Source: Psychrobacter sp. LV10R520-6 | GTDB lineage: Bacteria > Pseudomonadota > Gammaproteobacteria > Pseudomonadales > Moraxellaceae | Length of the DNA stretch: 64,000 nt | Direction: 5' to 3' | NCBI RefSeq assembly: GCF_900182925.1 | Contig: NZ_LT900024.1 | Location: 2,542,001-2,606,000, forward strand | Part shown: positions 46,772 to 58,965 of the stretch, one piece after another | Layout of the letters: each line of letters begins with the position of its first letter | How positions within the stretch are numbered: position 1 is the stretch's first letter | Notes under the pieces: model-generated | What the model saw: only the letters and a program-made list of their open reading frames with translations | What the model was told of the DNA's origin: nothing | Database searches by the model: none | Made by a program: the position numbers and the translations under genes

Positions 46772-47724
46772 ATATCCGCTCACCCGATTAAAAGCCCTCT
46801 CCACACACTGACAACTTTGTCCTTGCTACGTCGTGCGAGTTTGCTTGGCGCATTAGCTCTGCTGGGAAGTGCTTGCAGTAGCATGACGCCAAACGCCACT
46901 ACCGCGCAAGTACAATCTATTCTGAATGCACCCAGTGTTGCTCTAGTTCTAGGTGGCGGCGGAGCCAAAGGCTTTGCTCATGTTGGGGTAATTAAAGCTT
47001 TAGAGGAGAGCGGCATTACCCCAACGCTGGTGGTTGGCACTAGTGTCGGTAGTTTAGTAGGTAGTCTATATGCCAGCGGCTATACACCGGCGCAGTTAGA
47101 ACAGTTGGCGCTAACCACGCCTGATAGCGCATTGACCGACTTTACCTTATCCAATCAAGGCTTTATTGAAGGTATTAAACTTAAAAACTTTATTAACACT
47201 CATGTTGGCGGTCGACCGATAGAAGCTTTTCCCATCGCCTTTGCGGCTATCGCTACTGAAAAGCACAGTTTAAAAAAGTAGTCTTTACGCAAGGTAATGC
47301 AGGGCTGGCAGTGCAAGCATCCTGTAGCGTGCCTAATATTTTTATTGCCCCGCGTATTCCTGAAATGATAGGTAAAAAATATGTTGATGGCGGCGTGATC
47401 AGCTTAGTACCCGTCGATAGCGCTCGTGATTTGGGCGCTGACATTGTTATCGCCGTTGACGTGACTGAGCCTAATGCCTCTTCCGCAGCTCGTAATAAAC
47501 TACCAACGATCACTTCATTCAGTAGTTTTTGGGGTTTACTTGAAACTAATTGGACTGCCAATACCAACAGTAATGCGACTAGCAGCAACTCATCAATACG
47601 CAACGAACGACTGCGAGCTGATATTCTCATTACCCCGAACGTCAGTCACATCAGCTCATTGGATACCAGCAAGCGCCGTGCCCTTATCAAGGGCTGGGGC
47701 GCAGGCCACTACTCTACAGATTAG
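46772..47724 (+). pseudogene. Patatin-like phospholipase lipoprotein, frameshifted, start codon lost
   Basis: Patatin/RssA-type serine hydrolase: signal and lipobox (ALALLGSAC), glycine-rich oxyanion loop [15 protein letters not shown], nucleophile elbow [10 protein letters not shown], and YVDGGVISLVPVDSA with the catalytic Asp. The frame is broken at 47271-47280 (TTA AAA AAG TAG): reading on needs -1. The natural start seems to be ATA at 46772, 8-9 bp after AAAAGG, where ATG would be expected; downstream TTG 46817 would leave a shortened but usable signal. Two lesions point to a pseudogene, but the heptamer A_AAA_AAG is a classic slippery site. Confidence 0.82.
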
Positions 47725-47794
47725 CGCCATTAAGCAACTCATTAGAGATAAGACGAAGAGCAAATACACTGTTCTTTAGCCTATATATAATTGA

Positions 47795-47935
47795 GCCGCT
47801 TTAAAACATATACGGGATAGCTGGGAGAAATTTTCGAAGCCTCTGGAGTGACGCAGTCACACAGCAAGCTAGAAAAATTTCTGCCAGTTATACAAAACCA
47901 TATGTGTATCTACTTTATTTGGTACTGACTATACT
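47795..47935. repeat. Dispersed 141-bp hairpin element, copy 2
   Basis: Reverse-orientation copy of 947-1087. Arms ATAGCTGGGAGAAATTTTCG (from 47817) and AAAAATTTCTGCCAGTTAT (ending 47891) pair around an inner GTGAC-GCA-GTCAC hairpin. It sits in the 404-bp spacer after the patatin pseudogene, which otherwise holds only a terminator. Confidence 0.85.
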
Positions 47936-48063
47936 ATTCTTTTAGCATATATCGTCAGTCTGATTTAAAACACCTACAGTCTGGTTAGTAAGGTTTTTGC
48001 AGCCTTTAAAATGGTAAGGTCGCACAGCAGATAAGGAAATTTTTGTTAATAATAGATGACTAT

Positions 48064-48101
48064 AAAAAAAGCACCACAATCATGAATTGCGATGCTTTTT
48101 T
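48064..48101 (-). terminator. Terminator of the 48129-48713 gene
   Basis: AAAAAAAGCA...TGCTTTTTT with a weaker inner CACAAT/ATTGCG pairing lies 28 bp after the stop, with T-rich sequence on the minus strand. Confidence 0.55.
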
Positions 48102-48128
48102 ATATGCTAAAAATTTTTGCAATTGGCT

Positions 48129-48713
48129 CTATTTGACCCGTGCACGATATTTAACCATTACCGTATCATTAAGGCCAACACCTTCGATATCCCAACGCAC
48201 CGCTTGATAATACTTTAAAGGAATCTCTTGCAGTTGATTGTCGATCTTGCCACGCAACGGCATACGAGCAAAGGTATTACCATCAGCGCTACCATATGGA
48301 AATTCCGGAGCGACGCCACCAAGCAATTCAACTTGCTCAGGGATACTCATAGTAACCGTCATTTTACGAACCCGATCGGTATTGGTATTGGTAAAATACC
48401 CTTGATATTCTAAGACATTACCGGCCTGCAAGCGTGTATTGCCATCGACCGGTACTAACAGCTCTTGACCGCTCGTATCAACACTAATAAGCGAAGCTGT
48501 AATTTTACTATTAACGGCTTGCGCACTAGCGCGACTATTATTACCTGCCACTTGCAAAGCAACTGGGCTATCAAGCGCAGGCTCTGGAATGGGCAACATG
48601 GCGGAAGCTTGCGTGACTGCCATCGCACCAACCAAGGTGCCGGCAACGACGTGAAACAAGCGATGACCGGTCCAAGCAGCAAACGGATTGGCAAAATGGT
48701 TGCTTTTTTTCAT
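48129..48713 (-). CDS. Secreted protein with DUF11-like beta domain
   Basis: The 194 residues begin with a longish export signal (HVVAGTLVGAMAVTQASAM, cleavage near residue 38). The mature part is a single beta-rich domain: LQAGNVLEYQGYFTNTNTDR, then KMTVTMSIPEQVELLGG and the terminal NDTVMVKYRARVK, the layout of DUF11/conserved-repeat domains found in surface proteins. Only one domain is present and no anchor. Function unknown. Monocistronic with its own terminator. Confidence 0.78.
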   Translation of the reverse strand: MKKSNHFANPFAAWTGHRLFHVVAGTLVGAMAVTQASAMLPIPEPALDSPVALQVAGNNSRASAQAVNSKITASLISVDTSGQELLVPVDGNTRLQAGNVLEYQGYFTNTNTDRVRKMTVTMSIPEQVELLGGVAPEFPYGSADGNTFARMPLRGKIDNQLQEIPLKYYQAVRWDIEGVGLNDTVMVKYRARVK

Positions 48714-49010
48714 GATTTTTATTATTCCTAGTTAATATATCGATAAAACGGTGCTGACGGAGGGTTGTGGTGTCTAAAACATATAAAAAACAATAGCACT
48801 TAGCATAGCAAAAAGCGTTTAAGGGTACACTAACCCCGTGTTGAGGTTGTGTACATCAAACATGCCCTATTCAATCTACTATAAATCCGCATTAATTTGG
48901 CTAAAATAAAAAGATAGCTCATAACAGTGTTTTTTGCTATGGTAAATCTTTAGCGTTCGATAATATTTTGTCACGCCCCTTTCCTTATTCCGACTACTAT
49001 TGTTCCTATT

Positions 49011-50333
49011 ATGACTACTAGCGCTATGCCACAGATTAATCCTGAATACGTTCATTGGTTCCGTAACTCTGCCCCCTATATTAATACCCATCGCGGCAAG
49101 ACGTTCGTGATTATGTTTGGTGGCGAGGCGGTCAAGCATCCTAACTTCAGTACGCTTATCCATGATTTTGCTTTATTGCACAGCTTGGGTATCAAACTGG
49201 TACTGGTACACGGTGCGCGTCCGCAAATTGAGAAAAACCTCAAAGAAGCAGGGATAACCTCGCCACTACACCAAGACATTAGAGTAACCCCGCGCGAAGC
49301 CATGCCCTCTATCTTACAGGCGGTCGGCGCCATTCGTTTACAGCTCGAAGCCCAGCTATCAATGGGCTTGGCCAACTCGCCAATGTATGGTTCACGTATT
49401 GATGCGGTCTCAGGTAATTTTGTCACTGCCCGCCCTTATGGTATCCGTGATGGCGTTGATTATCAGATGACCGGTGAAGTACGCTCAATAGATGTCGATG
49501 CTATTAAAAATAACTTACTGCATAATCATATCGTTATCCTAGGCTCAATGGGCTATTCAGCGACTGGTGAAGTCTTTAATTTATTGGCTGAAGACGTGGC
49601 GCTTAGCGCGGCAGTTGCCCTTGGTGCTGATAAGCTGATATTTTTAGGCGAGGAAGCTGGCATTAATGAGGATGATCGTTTGTTACGTGAAATGATCCCT
49701 AATGAAGTCGATCGTTTCTTACGGGGACGTGATTTAAATTGTGAAATTAATTACTTCTTGCACTGTGCCAGTAATGCTTGCCGTCAAGGTGTGCATCGTA
49801 CACATATTATCTCTTATGCTAAAGACGGCGCGCTATTAGAAGAGCTATTCACTCGTGACGGTTCCGGGACACTGATCAGCCATGACCCATACGAAGAGAT
49901 TCGCCGCGCTAATATCGATGATGTGGTTGGTCTTATTGAACTGTTATCGCCATTGGAGGAACAAGGCATCTTAGTTAGTCGTTCGCAAGAACGACTAGAG
50001 CAAGAGATTGATAACTATAGTGTGATTGAGCGTGACGGTATGATTTTAGGCTGTGCGGCATTATATCCATTAAATGCTGATTCAGCAGAAGTGGCTTGTG
50101 TGGCGGTACATCCTGAATATCGTAGCGGTAGCCGCGGCACAGATTTACTGGCATTTTTAGAGCAGCAAGCCCGTAGTCATGGTCTGCATAAGTTGTTTGT
50201 ATTAACCACCCGTACTGCGCATTGGTTTGTTGAGCAAGGCTTTGCTGAGGTTGATGCCAGCGTGCTACCTGAAGATCGGCAGCAAAGATACCATAATGGT
50301 CGCAACTCTAAAGTCTTCCAAAAAACGCTTTAA
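49011..50333 (+). CDS. argA: N-acetylglutamate synthase
   Basis: First step of arginine synthesis: acetyl-CoA plus glutamate to N-acetylglutamate. The 440 residues have an N-terminal amino-acid-kinase domain (FVIMFGGEAVKHPNFSTLIH, KLVLVHGARPQIEKNL) serving arginine feedback, and a C-terminal GNAT domain (ECDS-type VACVAVHPEYRSGSRGTDLL, then LFVLTTRTAHWFVEQGFAEV). Length as in E. coli ArgA. Followed by a strong terminator. Confidence 0.96.
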   Translation: MTTSAMPQINPEYVHWFRNSAPYINTHRGKTFVIMFGGEAVKHPNFSTLIHDFALLHSLGIKLVLVHGARPQIEKNLKEAGITSPLHQDIRVTPREAMPSILQAVGAIRLQLEAQLSMGLANSPMYGSRIDAVSGNFVTARPYGIRDGVDYQMTGEVRSIDVDAIKNNLLHNHIVILGSMGYSATGEVFNLLAEDVALSAAVALGADKLIFLGEEAGINEDDRLLREMIPNEVDRFLRGRDLNCEINYFLHCASNACRQGVHRTHIISYAKDGALLEELFTRDGSGTLISHDPYEEIRRANIDDVVGLIELLSPLEEQGILVSRSQERLEQEIDNYSVIERDGMILGCAALYPLNADSAEVACVAVHPEYRSGSRGTDLLAFLEQQARSHGLHKLFVLTTRTAHWFVEQGFAEVDASVLPEDRQQRYHNGRNSKVFQKTL

Positions 50334-50375
50334 TTATTACTCCTAGCTTTATATCCATACCTAACACTTAATACT

Positions 50376-50413
50376 AAAAAAGCCCTCATAATAAATATAT
50401 GAGGGCTTTTTTT
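50376..50413. terminator. Bidirectional terminator between argA and the FKBP gene
   Basis: AAAAAAGCCCTCATA and TATGAGGGCTTTTTT form a 15-bp perfect stem with A/T runs on both sides between convergent genes. Confidence 0.92.
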
Positions 50414-50453
50414 ATTGCGTATCATTAAGCGTTTGTCATCTCTTAATACCGTA

Positions 50454-51191
50454 TTATTTTGCTTTTACTTTTAACAGCTCAACCGTAAAGATTAAAGTAC
50501 TGTTAGGCTCGATACCTGAGTTACCCGCCTCGCCATAAGCAATATCTGATGGGATATAGAATTCGTATTTTCCGCCTTCTTTCATCAACTGTAGACCTTC
50601 AGTCCAGCCAGCGATAACTTGATTCAATGGGAACTCAATAGGCTCACCGCGCTCATAAGAGCTATCAAATACCGTACCGTCGATCAGTTTGCCTTCATAG
50701 TTAACTTCAACCACATCAGTCGGTTTTGGTGATTTGCCTGTACCTGCTGTCAGCATTTTATACTGTAGGCCAGTAGCCGTTGTTTTTACGCCGTCTTTCT
50801 CCGCATTTTCTGCTAAGAAGGCTGCACCTTTGGTTTTATTCTCTTCTGCTTTGCTTTGCATGTCTTTCACGAATTTCTCTTCTTGCTCTTTTTGATAGGT
50901 CGTCAACACTTCTTGCATTTGCTCTTGAGTTAAGGCTGAATCATTACCTTCGTAACCATCGCGGAAGCCTTGCTCAAAAGTATCCAAATCTAAGTCTTTA
51001 ACCGCATCTTTATTGCCTTCTGCCATCATAAAGCCCAAGCTATAACCGACTTTTTCAGTCGCTGGACTTTGCTCAGTGATTGAAACGCTTGGAGTGGCTG
51101 TTTCTTGATTGCCATTGTTAGTGCTACAACCTGTCGCTAATAACATAGCGCCAGCTAGTGCACTGACAGTCAAGGTAGTGATTTTTTTCAT
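50454..51191 (-). CDS. FKBP-type peptidyl-prolyl isomerase lipoprotein (FkpA/Mip type)
   Basis: Periplasmic or outer-membrane folding helper of 245 residues. Lipobox LATGC (Cys22) follows the signal MKKITTLTVSALAGAML. The N-terminal dimerisation domain (YSLGFMMAEGNKDAVKDLDL and a long helix KEQEEKFVKDMQSKAEENK) precedes the FKBP domain with VEVNYEGKLIDGTVFDSSYE, GWTEGLQLM and IPSDIAYGEAG. That arrangement is typical for FkpA/FklB/Mip proteins. Confidence 0.94.
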   Translation of the reverse strand: MKKITTLTVSALAGAMLLATGCSTNNGNQETATPSVSITEQSPATEKVGYSLGFMMAEGNKDAVKDLDLDTFEQGFRDGYEGNDSALTQEQMQEVLTTYQKEQEEKFVKDMQSKAEENKTKGAAFLAENAEKDGVKTTATGLQYKMLTAGTGKSPKPTDVVEVNYEGKLIDGTVFDSSYERGEPIEFPLNQVIAGWTEGLQLMKEGGKYEFYIPSDIAYGEAGNSGIEPNSTLIFTVELLKVKAK

Positions 51192-51698
51192 AGAATACTC
51201 TCGGGTGGTAAGAATAGTGGTGAAATGTCACCTGCTTGCCATCATAGCAAATCTTGGTTTTATGGGCTACATTTACGATGAAATTATCGGGCTAATGTAC
51301 AATCTTTGTTAATATCTGCTATAAAAATAACAACTTATCACACAACTATGGTGAGAAGTTAATGTTTCTATCTTTATCCGCATCATCTTATCAGCTAAGC
51401 TAAGTTAGCTCAGGTGATAAGCAACCAAGCGTAATTTTTTATATAAATTTCTATCATGGTTTCTGTCACTTAAGTTTCGGTTATGGAAGGCCAGATAAAC
51501 GGCAATAGAGTAAATGGTTCGTAAGTTTTCAATTTTCATTCAACTTATTGGCAAACTACCCTGTTCTGCTGTTACATATATGAATAATTCTAATTAAAAA
51601 ACTATTTATAACTATCACTCTGTCAGATAAATGAGCAAGCAGTCTTAAAATAGACAACCAGTCTTAAGTCTGGCAGATGATAATTACAGGAGGACAGG
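51192..51698. other. AT-rich spacer with strong ribosome-binding site at its end
   Basis: About 507 bp between divergent genes. No ORF, tRNA or clear repeat apart from two CAGTCTTAA copies near 51630 and 51660. AGGAGG at 51688-51693 sets the start at ATG 51699. Promoters must lie here but I cannot pick them confidently. Confidence 0.5.
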
Positions 51699-53453
51699 AT
51701 GAATCCAATGTTTAACTCGTTTAATGGCTATCTTGGTGGGCCCATTGGCTCTATCATCGGTGCTATCTTGATTTTTATTATCGGTTGGCTAATTGCCCTT
51801 GGTATTGCTGCTCTTGTGCGCAATGTATTGGCTAAAGTTAATCTTAACCAACGTATGAATTCATCAACCGGCAAAACCTACGATTTAGAAGGTATTATCT
51901 CGAAGATTGTTTTCTGGTTTATCTTTATCATTGCTATTTCAGGCGCACTTAGCCAATTGAATTTAAACTCAATATCTGCACCTTTTGCAAATATGGTCAA
52001 CCAAGTATTGGCATTCATCCCTAATCTTATTGGCGCTATCGCCGTTGGTGTGATTGGTTGGGTTGTTGCTACTGTTGCTCGTACCGCAATCAATACTGGC
52101 CTATCTAAAACCACAATGGATGAGCGTTTAAGCGCCCAAGCTGGCGTCAAGCCTATGAGCAGCACTATTGCTGATATGGTCTATTGGTTCATTTTATTGG
52201 TTGTTTTGACCATGGTACTAGGTCAATTAGAGCTTGATGGTTTATTTGCACCATTAACTAACATGGTCGATAAAATCTTCAGCTTTATTCCTAATATTCT
52301 TATTGCTGGTGTGGTCTTTGTGGTGGGTTATGTCATTGCCAAAGTCGTACGCGGCATTGTCACCAATCTTGTTTCTACTTTTAATGTACAAGAGCTTGCT
52401 TCTAAAGCTGGCTTAAGTGAACAGAATAGCTTACCTAACATTGCGGGTTCTTTAGCATTCCTAGTAGTCATTATCCCAACGATTATTGCTGCTTTAAATG
52501 CATTGAAAATCGATGTTATCGCACGTCCTGCGACTAATATGCTTAACAAAATCATGGAAGCTTTGCCTAACATCTTCATGGCAGTAGCTATCTTGGTTGT
52601 GACTTACTATGTTGTACGTATGGTAGCTAACATTATCAAAGGCTTGCTTGAAAATACTCAAGTCAACCAGTTACCTGCTAAAGTCGGTCTTCAAGAGACT
52701 ATGGGTGATAAGAAAATCTCTGACTTAGTTGGTTATGCGATTATCTTCTTTGCAATGTTGTTTGCATCGATTGCAGCCGCTGACTTACTTGGCTTTGAAC
52801 CTATCTCAGCCATCATAACCATGTTTATCGCCTTTGGTGCCAACATTATCCTTGGTGCGATCATTCTATTCATCGGTTTTTGGCTTGCAAATATCATTGC
52901 TGGTGTCGTTGAGCGCTCTGAAAAAGGATCACAGTTCTTAGCTAATATCGTACGTGTATTGATCATGGGCTTAGTACTTGCCATGGGTCTAAAAGCGATG
53001 GGGATTGCTGATTCTATTGTTAACCTAGCATTTGGTCTAACATTAGGTGCGGTTGCGGTTGCTTTCGCCCTATCTTTCGGTCTTGGTGGCCAAGAAGCAG
53101 CGTCACGTTTCTTACGCAAGATGCAGGATAAGATGGACGAAGAAAAGACAGGCTTAAAAGTGAACACTACCCATCATACCAAAACAAATTCTGATACTAC
53201 CGATAAAGTTGCTGATGCCGTTCATGATGCGACGCCTAGCGCTGCAACAACTACAACCGGCAGCACAGTAACAGGTACGACTACTAGTACACCTAGTACA
53301 AGCGCCTCTACTCACTTGGGTTCAGATACGGTTGATATTAATCATTTTGATACCGATGATAACAATACGGATAGCACTACCGATTTATCTTCTGGTCCTA
53401 ATTTTACCGATAGCTCTAATACCGGTAACACTGACAATGATGACTTAAAATAA
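51699..53453 (+). CDS. MscS-related protein with repeated conserved TM-helix modules
   Basis: The 584 residues form about eleven membrane spans. A module (hydrophobic span, then FxxMVNxxxxFIPNxxxA) recurs at about residues 10, 95, 185, 285 and 380: compare VNQVLAFIPNLIGAIAVGVI, VDKIFSFIPNILIAGVVFVV and LNKIMEALPNIFMAVAILVV. This is the conserved TM-helix repeat of MscS-superfamily relatives. Near residue 450 a Gly/Ala-rich helix (LTLGAVAVAFALSFGLGGQE) resembles the MscS pore helix, but the usual soluble beta domain is replaced by a roughly 110-residue Thr/Asp/Ser-rich tail. Role in osmotic protection is inference. Confidence 0.88.
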   Translation: MNPMFNSFNGYLGGPIGSIIGAILIFIIGWLIALGIAALVRNVLAKVNLNQRMNSSTGKTYDLEGIISKIVFWFIFIIAISGALSQLNLNSISAPFANMVNQVLAFIPNLIGAIAVGVIGWVVATVARTAINTGLSKTTMDERLSAQAGVKPMSSTIADMVYWFILLVVLTMVLGQLELDGLFAPLTNMVDKIFSFIPNILIAGVVFVVGYVIAKVVRGIVTNLVSTFNVQELASKAGLSEQNSLPNIAGSLAFLVVIIPTIIAALNALKIDVIARPATNMLNKIMEALPNIFMAVAILVVTYYVVRMVANIIKGLLENTQVNQLPAKVGLQETMGDKKISDLVGYAIIFFAMLFASIAAADLLGFEPISAIITMFIAFGANIILGAIILFIGFWLANIIAGVVERSEKGSQFLANIVRVLIMGLVLAMGLKAMGIADSIVNLAFGLTLGAVAVAFALSFGLGGQEAASRFLRKMQDKMDEEKTGLKVNTTHHTKTNSDTTDKVADAVHDATPSAATTTTGSTVTGTTTSTPSTSASTHLGSDTVDINHFDTDDNNTDSTTDLSSGPNFTDSSNTGNTDNDDLK

Positions 53454-53481
53454 ATCATCATTACTACTTTATTCTAAATAT

Positions 53482-53510
53482 AAAAAAGACAGCTTAGGCT
53501 GTCTTTTTTT
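53482..53510 (+). terminator. Terminator of the MscS-related gene
   Basis: AAAAAAGACAGC-TTAG-GCTGTCTTTTTTT, a strong stem with T-run about 30 bp after the stop. Confidence 0.9.
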
Positions 53511-53591
53511 ATGGCAAATATTTAGAGTTTTATTTAAATGCTCTAAGATAAACCGTTTAAGTTTTACACAGGATTTTTATAAACTTTTAAG

Positions 53592-53837
53592 TTATGGCTT
53601 ATCATTGCGAGCTGGAACAGAAAGATTTAAATGAATGCGTGGTAGTTCATTAGACCGCTTATCTTGCTTAAGCTTTTGCTTTGAACCAGTTATTTGAGTT
53701 GATGAGGTTCCTTGTGAGACTGATTGAAAGTCTTGCTGGTTACTTTGCCGCTCGCCAGTTTTTTGGTGCTTTAAGCGCTGTAATTGCTTGTAAGCTGGCG
53801 TTCTTTTTGAGTCATTGCGCTGATAGGCTGAATCCAT
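53592..53837 (-). CDS. Short hydrophilic ORF overlapping the broken gene
   Basis: The 81-residue Gln/Lys/Ser-rich polar protein (YKQLQRLKHQKTGERQSNQQ) overlaps the end of the preceding frame by 67 bp in a different frame. No domain is recognised. It could be a translationally coupled small gene or the displaced C-terminus of the preceding decayed gene. Coding status is uncertain. Confidence 0.4.
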   Translation of the reverse strand: MDSAYQRNDSKRTPAYKQLQRLKHQKTGERQSNQQDFQSVSQGTSSTQITGSKQKLKQDKRSNELPRIHLNLSVPARNDKP

Positions 53838-55113
53838 AAATCGATATCCATAAAGGTATCTGTCGTATCAGCTATGAATTCTATTCCCAGTACAATGACA
53901 TGATGCAATTCTGCTATCGGTAAGCGTGTAGCAACATCTTGCGCGATCTGTTGTAAATTTGGTTGGATAGCGGCTTTACTCTGCTTCCCATTCGCTGCTT
54001 GTCCATAAAATATCAGCACATAATGCCGACCTAAACTCTCATAAGAGTGTTGATGTACCACATAGCCACTTTGTTGCAATTCCGCTGCTTGTTTGGGATG
54101 CTTATATAAGGTTCTTACTAATTCAATTCATGCCGTGAAAATAGCGACTCATCTCTTAATTGCTGCTGCCAGTGAGAATATTGCGATGCTGTTGATTGTT
54201 CTTCGTCACTAGTTGTGAATTTTTCACCAACCAAATCGATCATTTGGGTGCTGAGCTGCGACCATAGTGTCGATGCTTGCTGCATATGCTGATGATATAT
54301 TTGAACGGCAGTGCTGTTATTTTTTTGCGCCAGTTTCATAGTCACTAGCGCTGAGTTGGGCTTATCTTGCATGCCATATTTTATCAAGGCATTATCAACC
54401 ATAATCGCTTGGGTAAATAAAAAATCACTATCCATAAACTGAGTTAGTAGCGCTTGCTCAGAGTTAAAATCTGATGGATGACTGATTATTGAATGTTCTA
54501 GCTGCTGTGGTTTTAGATGCTTTAACTGATAACCTAAAAATCGCCATAGCTCACAGGGCGTTTGTACCGTTGTCAGTATCGAGTGCCAATCCTGCCAGCT
54601 AAATATTTGTAGTTGCTGCACACTGTCACTGGCATCTAGTAGTACTAAGTTTTCTTTAAAGTAACGTGCACTAAAATGATGGGATAAGCGCTGCGATACA
54701 ACACCTTGATGACTGCTATTATCAACGTTATTGGCATTAACATCAATATCGTCACTATTGAGCTGGATATCAAGTATTAGAGCGTAATAACAGTCTGTTT
54801 GATCATCCTCATTTTGAGACAAACAGCTTTTTTGCCACACTAGCGCCGATGTAATAGCAGCTGTACGCACTGCTTCAATATCAGCTGGGCTGATAGACGA
54901 CGGCAAATGTAGTATGACCTCTAACAGTCGTAGCTGACCTAATGGCAGCAGGCAGTTATACTGCTGAGCGCAGTATTGCGCGGCAGGGTTAGCCTCGATA
55001 GTATCCATTGCAGGCAAGAGCAAGACAATCTCTAGCGCCTCTTTTTGTAGGTAACAAGCTAGCTCGTTGGTAAGATCCGTCCAACCAGATGTCATGGTAG
55101 TCGATTTAGGCAC
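53771..55113 (-). pseudogene. Unrecognised protein gene, frameshifted by a 5-bp duplication
   Basis: The first 331 codons (GTG 55113 or, more likely, ATG 55095, MTSGWTDLTNEL) end at 54118. Just before that stop is GAATTGAATT; removing one GAATT joins the frame to the next segment (HEL-VRTLYKHPKQAAELQQSG), which continues to 53771 for about 115 codons with no start of its own except a late TTG. So a single protein of about 435 residues was split. It is cytosolic, Gln/Leu-rich, with ELWRFLGYQLKHLKPQ and SLGRHYVLIFYGQA as the most structured-looking blocks. Family not recognised. The 5' end lies 2 bp from an IS30-type end, so its promoter may also be displaced. Confidence 0.6.
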
Positions 55114-55114
55114 A

Positions 55115-55890
55115 GCTTAGATTCTAGTTGCAAGTGCAACACTGTTAATATGGTTCGCGGGTTTATGAGTGGTTTTTTATAAAGCTACCCGAGGCCTGGC
55201 ATAGTTTTTACTCTGACCCCGAACTTACGGACTGGACCGCCGCTTGCACTTCATCGATGCGTGCATCATTGGGCTCGCCTTCGACGCGAGCAACGATATT
55301 GCCTTGCGAATCCAGAACGATCAAGAATGCCTTGTGGCTGTCGACGGGAATGCCCAGCGCCTTCTCCAGGTCCGCCTCTGCGAACAACCAAGTTTGGTCG
55401 TAGTAGCGAGCCGGGATCTTTGCCTTAGCACGGCCAATTGCATCACTCTCACTGATGAAAAACGGAAGGTCTATAGCAAGCACGTCGCGAATACGAACCT
55501 TATTCTGGTCGATGTTCTTACGCAACGCCTTAGCCCACATGCGTGTATCTTCGGCGGCGTCTTTACTTGGGGTGACGATGAGAATCGTCGGTTGTCCGAT
55601 CAGCTTGGCGGACGCTACTTTTTCGCCGTTTAGGGCCGTAGCGGTGAAGCTCGGAATAGGACTGCCCGTGGTCTGTGCAAGGACGTTGGCGGCGCCAAGC
55701 AATGCAATCAGACTTACCGCCATTCGTTTCATCATCAGTCTCTTGAAGCAACCAGTAGCTGCTATAGCATAATTTTTTTTCATATATTTCTCCATCAAAG
55801 CGAGTTCGGGGTCAGAGCAAAAACTCTGTTAAACCTACCAGTCCTCGCGGATCATATTAACAGTGTTGCACTTGTAACTTGAATCTAAGC
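55115..55890. mobile_element. Transposase-less cassette with IS30-type ends
   Basis: The segment 55115-55161 (GCTTAGATTCTAGTTGCAAG onward) is an imperfect inverted repeat of 55844-55890. Both match the right end of the IS30 element at 60728-60775, including internal IS sequence (CTCGCGGATCATATTAACAG). Inside lies a second, perfect 15-bp inverted repeat, CTCTGACCCCGAACT (55211-55225) and AGTTCGGGGTCAGAG (55803-55817), bounding the single cargo gene. No transposase is encoded. The element would need to be mobilised in trans. Confidence 0.82.
55208..55798 (-). CDS. Cassette-borne secreted thioredoxin-fold protein
   Basis: The predicted protein has 196 codons from ATG 55798. A Sec signal is visible from about residue 22 (MMKRMAVSLIALLGAANVLA), so the real start may be ATG 55735; the first 20 residues look like junction sequence. 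The mature part (IPSFTATALNGEKVASAKLI, PTILIVTPSKDAAEDTRMWA, LIVLDSQGNIVARVEGEPND) has the AhpC/TSA or YtfJ-like strand order but no CxxC active site. The last codons (SSGSE, stop) are formed by the inner inverted repeat. GC is higher than in flanking chromosomal genes. Function unknown. Confidence 0.72.
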   Translation of the reverse strand: MMEKYMKKNYAIAATGCFKRLMMKRMAVSLIALLGAANVLAQTTGSPIPSFTATALNGEKVASAKLIGQPTILIVTPSKDAAEDTRMWAKALRKNIDQNKVRIRDVLAIDLPFFISESDAIGRAKAKIPARYYDQTWLFAEADLEKALGIPVDSHKAFLIVLDSQGNIVARVEGEPNDARIDEVQAAVQSVSSGSE

Positions 55891-58950
<3,060 letters not shown>

Positions 58951-58965
58951 TCATTGGAGCAACCC

